This document shows positions 5,158 to 7,105 of a stretch of 7,105 nucleotides of DNA, piece after piece (position 1 is the stretch's first letter; the number at the start of each line of letters is the position of its first letter). A program made the translations under genes and the position numbers. The notes under the pieces are model-generated. The model saw only the letters and a list, made by a program, of their open reading frames with translations. It was not told where the DNA came from and did no database searches. The DNA comes from an uncultured Pseudomonadota bacterium (GTDB taxonomy: Bacteria > Bdellovibrionota_B > Oligoflexia > Oligoflexales > CAILAO01), in NCBI GenBank assembly GCA_903832105.1, contig CAILAO010000843.1, forward strand, positions 1 to 7,105, read 5' to 3'.

Positions 5158-7105
5158 GTGTGCCGTCGAAGTCTCTTTGGGTTCTTGGACAGGTCCTAGA
5201 ACAACCGCGTTAGTCCGATTGGAGTTTTGATTATAGTGACCATTAAAATCGATCAAGGGTTCGAGATATGTGAGCATAGGCCTTCCGTCACCGTACCATC
5301 TTGAATAGTAAAAATAATTTCTGAGAACCAGCTTGATATACATCCTGGTTTCTTTGTAAGGAATACTCTCTATAAAAGAAAGAGGGTCGCTTACCTGAAT
5401 CCGCGATTTCCAGCGGGCGAATATCCCCTGTCCAGCATTATAAGCCGCCAAAACTTGCACGATATTTTCGTAGTTCCCGATGATTCTCTGTAGATGTTTC
5501 ATTCCAAGAGCAAGATTGATATCAGGATCATAGAGGTTTTGAGGCTTCGCAAGGGCACCCAAAATGTGTTTTTTCGTCTGTTCTGAAAGATATTCAGAAT
5601 CGATTTTTTTCGCCTCGAGTTTCGCTGTTGCTGGCGTAAGCTGCATAAGACCGAACGCACCAGCCCCTGACCGGGCTTCAGGATTAAACAGACTTTCTTG
5701 TCTTATCAGAGCTAGCGCAAAAACGGGGTCAAGCTTCGCCCTTTGGGCGAATTGAAAGATGTCCTCTTCAAAGGCTTTCGGATAAAGCAAAAGTTCCATT
5801 CCAGAAGGAAGATTCAATCGATAACTACGAGGTAATTGTTGAAAGGTCGAGATTGATTTGACCCAGCGATTGGCCGCATTGAGTAACATTGAGTACGCGA
5901 GCACTTGGTCATACCTGGTATCGTCTATGTCGAGTTCCAGGATTTCTGAAAAAGCCTCTTCTCTAAGCCCCAAGGAAAGAAGGGATTTAATACGCTCAAC
6001 AATGCGTTGCTGTCTCTCATCGAAAGAGGGCGCAAGTCTTTCCGAATTGAAGACGATTTCGGGGGCTGGATTTGGATATAGAGGGATAAGTTTTCCCGAA
6101 GACTTTTCGAGCATTCGATGTCCTAAAACGCCGTAAAAAGTCGAGTAATAGTCCTTTGCAAGCTCTTCCCACATAGAAAGCGCTTCGGATGATTTCCCCT
6201 TTCTTTCCAAAAAACGCCCAACCCAAAAAAGAGCGAAGGTGTATGAGTCGACGTCCCGATCATCTATGGAAATTGGTTTTTGGATGTCAAGAATCTTAGC
6301 CGCATAGGTTTCTGCCTCATCGACTTTTCCGTTCTCAGCGTGTAATAAAGTCAGAGCAATCAGGACGCGCATGATTTGTTCTTCTTCAGCGTGGTTTTGA
6401 GCGTATTCTTCATAGTATTCGTGGGAAGTTTGCCAATCACTTTGATTTTCCGCTATCTGAGCAAGCATGAACAATGCCTGTGATTCAGCTTCAACGTTTT
6501 TTGCCTTTTTGGCGGCAGCCAATTCTTGAACCAAAATTTCTTTTGCCTCATCGAATTTATCTCGACCCCAGTACGCAATCGCGATGCGCATACCAATTGC
6601 TGACTTTCCAATAAATCCAAACGCCTTCTCAAAAAGGACTTTTTCACCCTGCCAAAATGCAATTCTCTCATCCATTGTTTTTGGCCGTTTGCACTGGGAC
6701 AAAAATTTTGCGGCTTCGACAGCCTGATCCAAGAACTCTTCGTTTCTTTTTGTTGACAGCAGGGTTGAAAATTCTTTTTTAGCTAGAGAGCAGTGTCCCG
6801 CATCAGCAAGAATTTTCACTTTCCGAAGTTGCTCTTCGAAGGTTTCTTCACTCTTGTCAGAAATAAGGCCAATATCGATGCACTTTCGCCTAAATGGTGG
6901 GAAATCTTCTGCAATCGGTAGCAGTGTGGGAGTGAGCGAGGCAAGCTGATCTTTCGACAGTTTGGACGTGATGATATCGAGCAGTTGGTGCTTCGCTGAA
7001 GTACTTTTGAGCATTGTTACTTGTTGAATGATATGACCAATTTCTTCGACAGACTTTTCTTTAAAAGAAGACTGCATGATTTCTTTTTTTAAAAACACTT
7101 TAAAA
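5155..7105 (-). CDS. Slt70-type soluble lytic murein transglycosylase, probably missing its N-terminus
   Basis: Residues are numbered from the GTG at 7098 (647 residues to the stop). The enzyme cleaves the MurNAc-GlcNAc bond of peptidoglycan non-hydrolytically, forming 1,6-anhydroMurNAc, in the periplasm. Residues about 85-420 form a helical, TPR-like superhelix, including ALFWVGRFLERKGKSSEA (289-306) and the family-typical YYSTFYGVLGHRML (317-330). The C-terminal SLT catalytic domain (about 445-605) has the catalytic Glu468 in ALIRQESLFNPEARSGAGA, GLMQLTPATA (483-492), AAYNAG (551-556) and ESIPYKETRMY (577-587). A polar tail ends at the stop. The frame has no stop between 7098 and the edge. 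Neither the GTG at 7098 nor the ATG at 7077 has a convincing ribosome site, and neither is followed by the expected signal peptide. The true start is therefore probably beyond 7105. The gene is convergent with the S8 peptidase gene. Confidence 0.9.
   Translation of the reverse strand, partial: FKVFLKKEIMQSSFKEKSVEEIGHIIQQVTMLKSTSAKHQLLDIITSKLSKDQLASLTPTLLPIAEDFPPFRRKCIDIGLISDKSEETFEEQLRKVKILADAGHCSLAKKEFSTLLSTKRNEEFLDQAVEAAKFLSQCKRPKTMDERIAFWQGEKVLFEKAFGFIGKSAIGMRIAIAYWGRDKFDEAKEILVQELAAAKKAKNVEAESQALFMLAQIAENQSDWQTSHEYYEEYAQNHAEEEQIMRVLIALTLLHAENGKVDEAETYAAKILDIQKPISIDDRDVDSYTFALFWVGRFLERKGKSSEALSMWEELAKDYYSTFYGVLGHRMLEKSSGKLIPLYPNPAPEIVFNSERLAPSFDERQQRIVERIKSLLSLGLREEAFSEILELDIDDTRYDQVLAYSMLLNAANRWVKSISTFQQLPRSYRLNLPSGMELLLYPKAFEEDIFQFAQRAKLDPVFALALIRQESLFNPEARSGAGAFGLMQLTPATAKLEAKKIDSEYLSEQTKKHILGALAKPQNLYDPDINLALGMKHLQRIIGNYENIVQVLAAYNAGQGIFARWKSRIQVSDPLSFIESIPYKETRMYIKLVLRNYFYYSRWYGDGRPMLTYLEPLIDFNGHYNQNSNRTNAVVLGPVQEPKETSTAH

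Overview
The window looks like chromosomal sequence from a Gram-negative bacterium of moderate GC content, most likely of the Bdellovibrionota/former Deltaproteobacteria type. This assignment is inference. It rests on a DUF1844 protein (common in that part of the tree), an FHA-domain signalling protein, a large subtilisin-like lipoprotein, and an Slt70-type lytic transglycosylase. No 16S, tRNA or other taxonomic marker is present.

Layout, left to right. Positions 1-685 (minus strand) hold the N-terminal part of a protein with two FHA phosphopeptide-binding domains; the gene runs off the left edge. The divergent spacer 686-864 carries an exact match to the classical sigma-28 (FliA) promoter, TAAA-N15-GCCGATAA, reading toward the FHA gene. 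Positions 865-1188 (plus) encode a 107-residue DUF1844 protein. After a 181-bp spacer, 1370-4930 (plus) encodes a 1186-residue S8 (subtilisin-like) serine peptidase with a lipoprotein signal peptide. The convergent spacer 4931-5154 is largely filled by a structured element of about 201 bp (4957-5157), bounded by 26-bp imperfect inverted repeats with a perfect 16-bp core. Positions 5155-7105 (minus) encode a periplasmic-type lytic transglycosylase whose 5' end is probably beyond the right edge.

Functionally, the genes fit a cell-envelope and signalling theme: phosphothreonine-dependent signalling under possible flagellar sigma control, an envelope-anchored protease, and a peptidoglycan-cleaving enzyme. 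No multi-gene operon is evident, because the genes are arranged divergently and convergently. The two most notable signals are non-coding: the sigma-28 promoter and the inverted-repeat element, whose right arm includes the stop codon of the transglycosylase gene. I found no CRISPR array, RNA gene, prophage module or recognisable new defence system.
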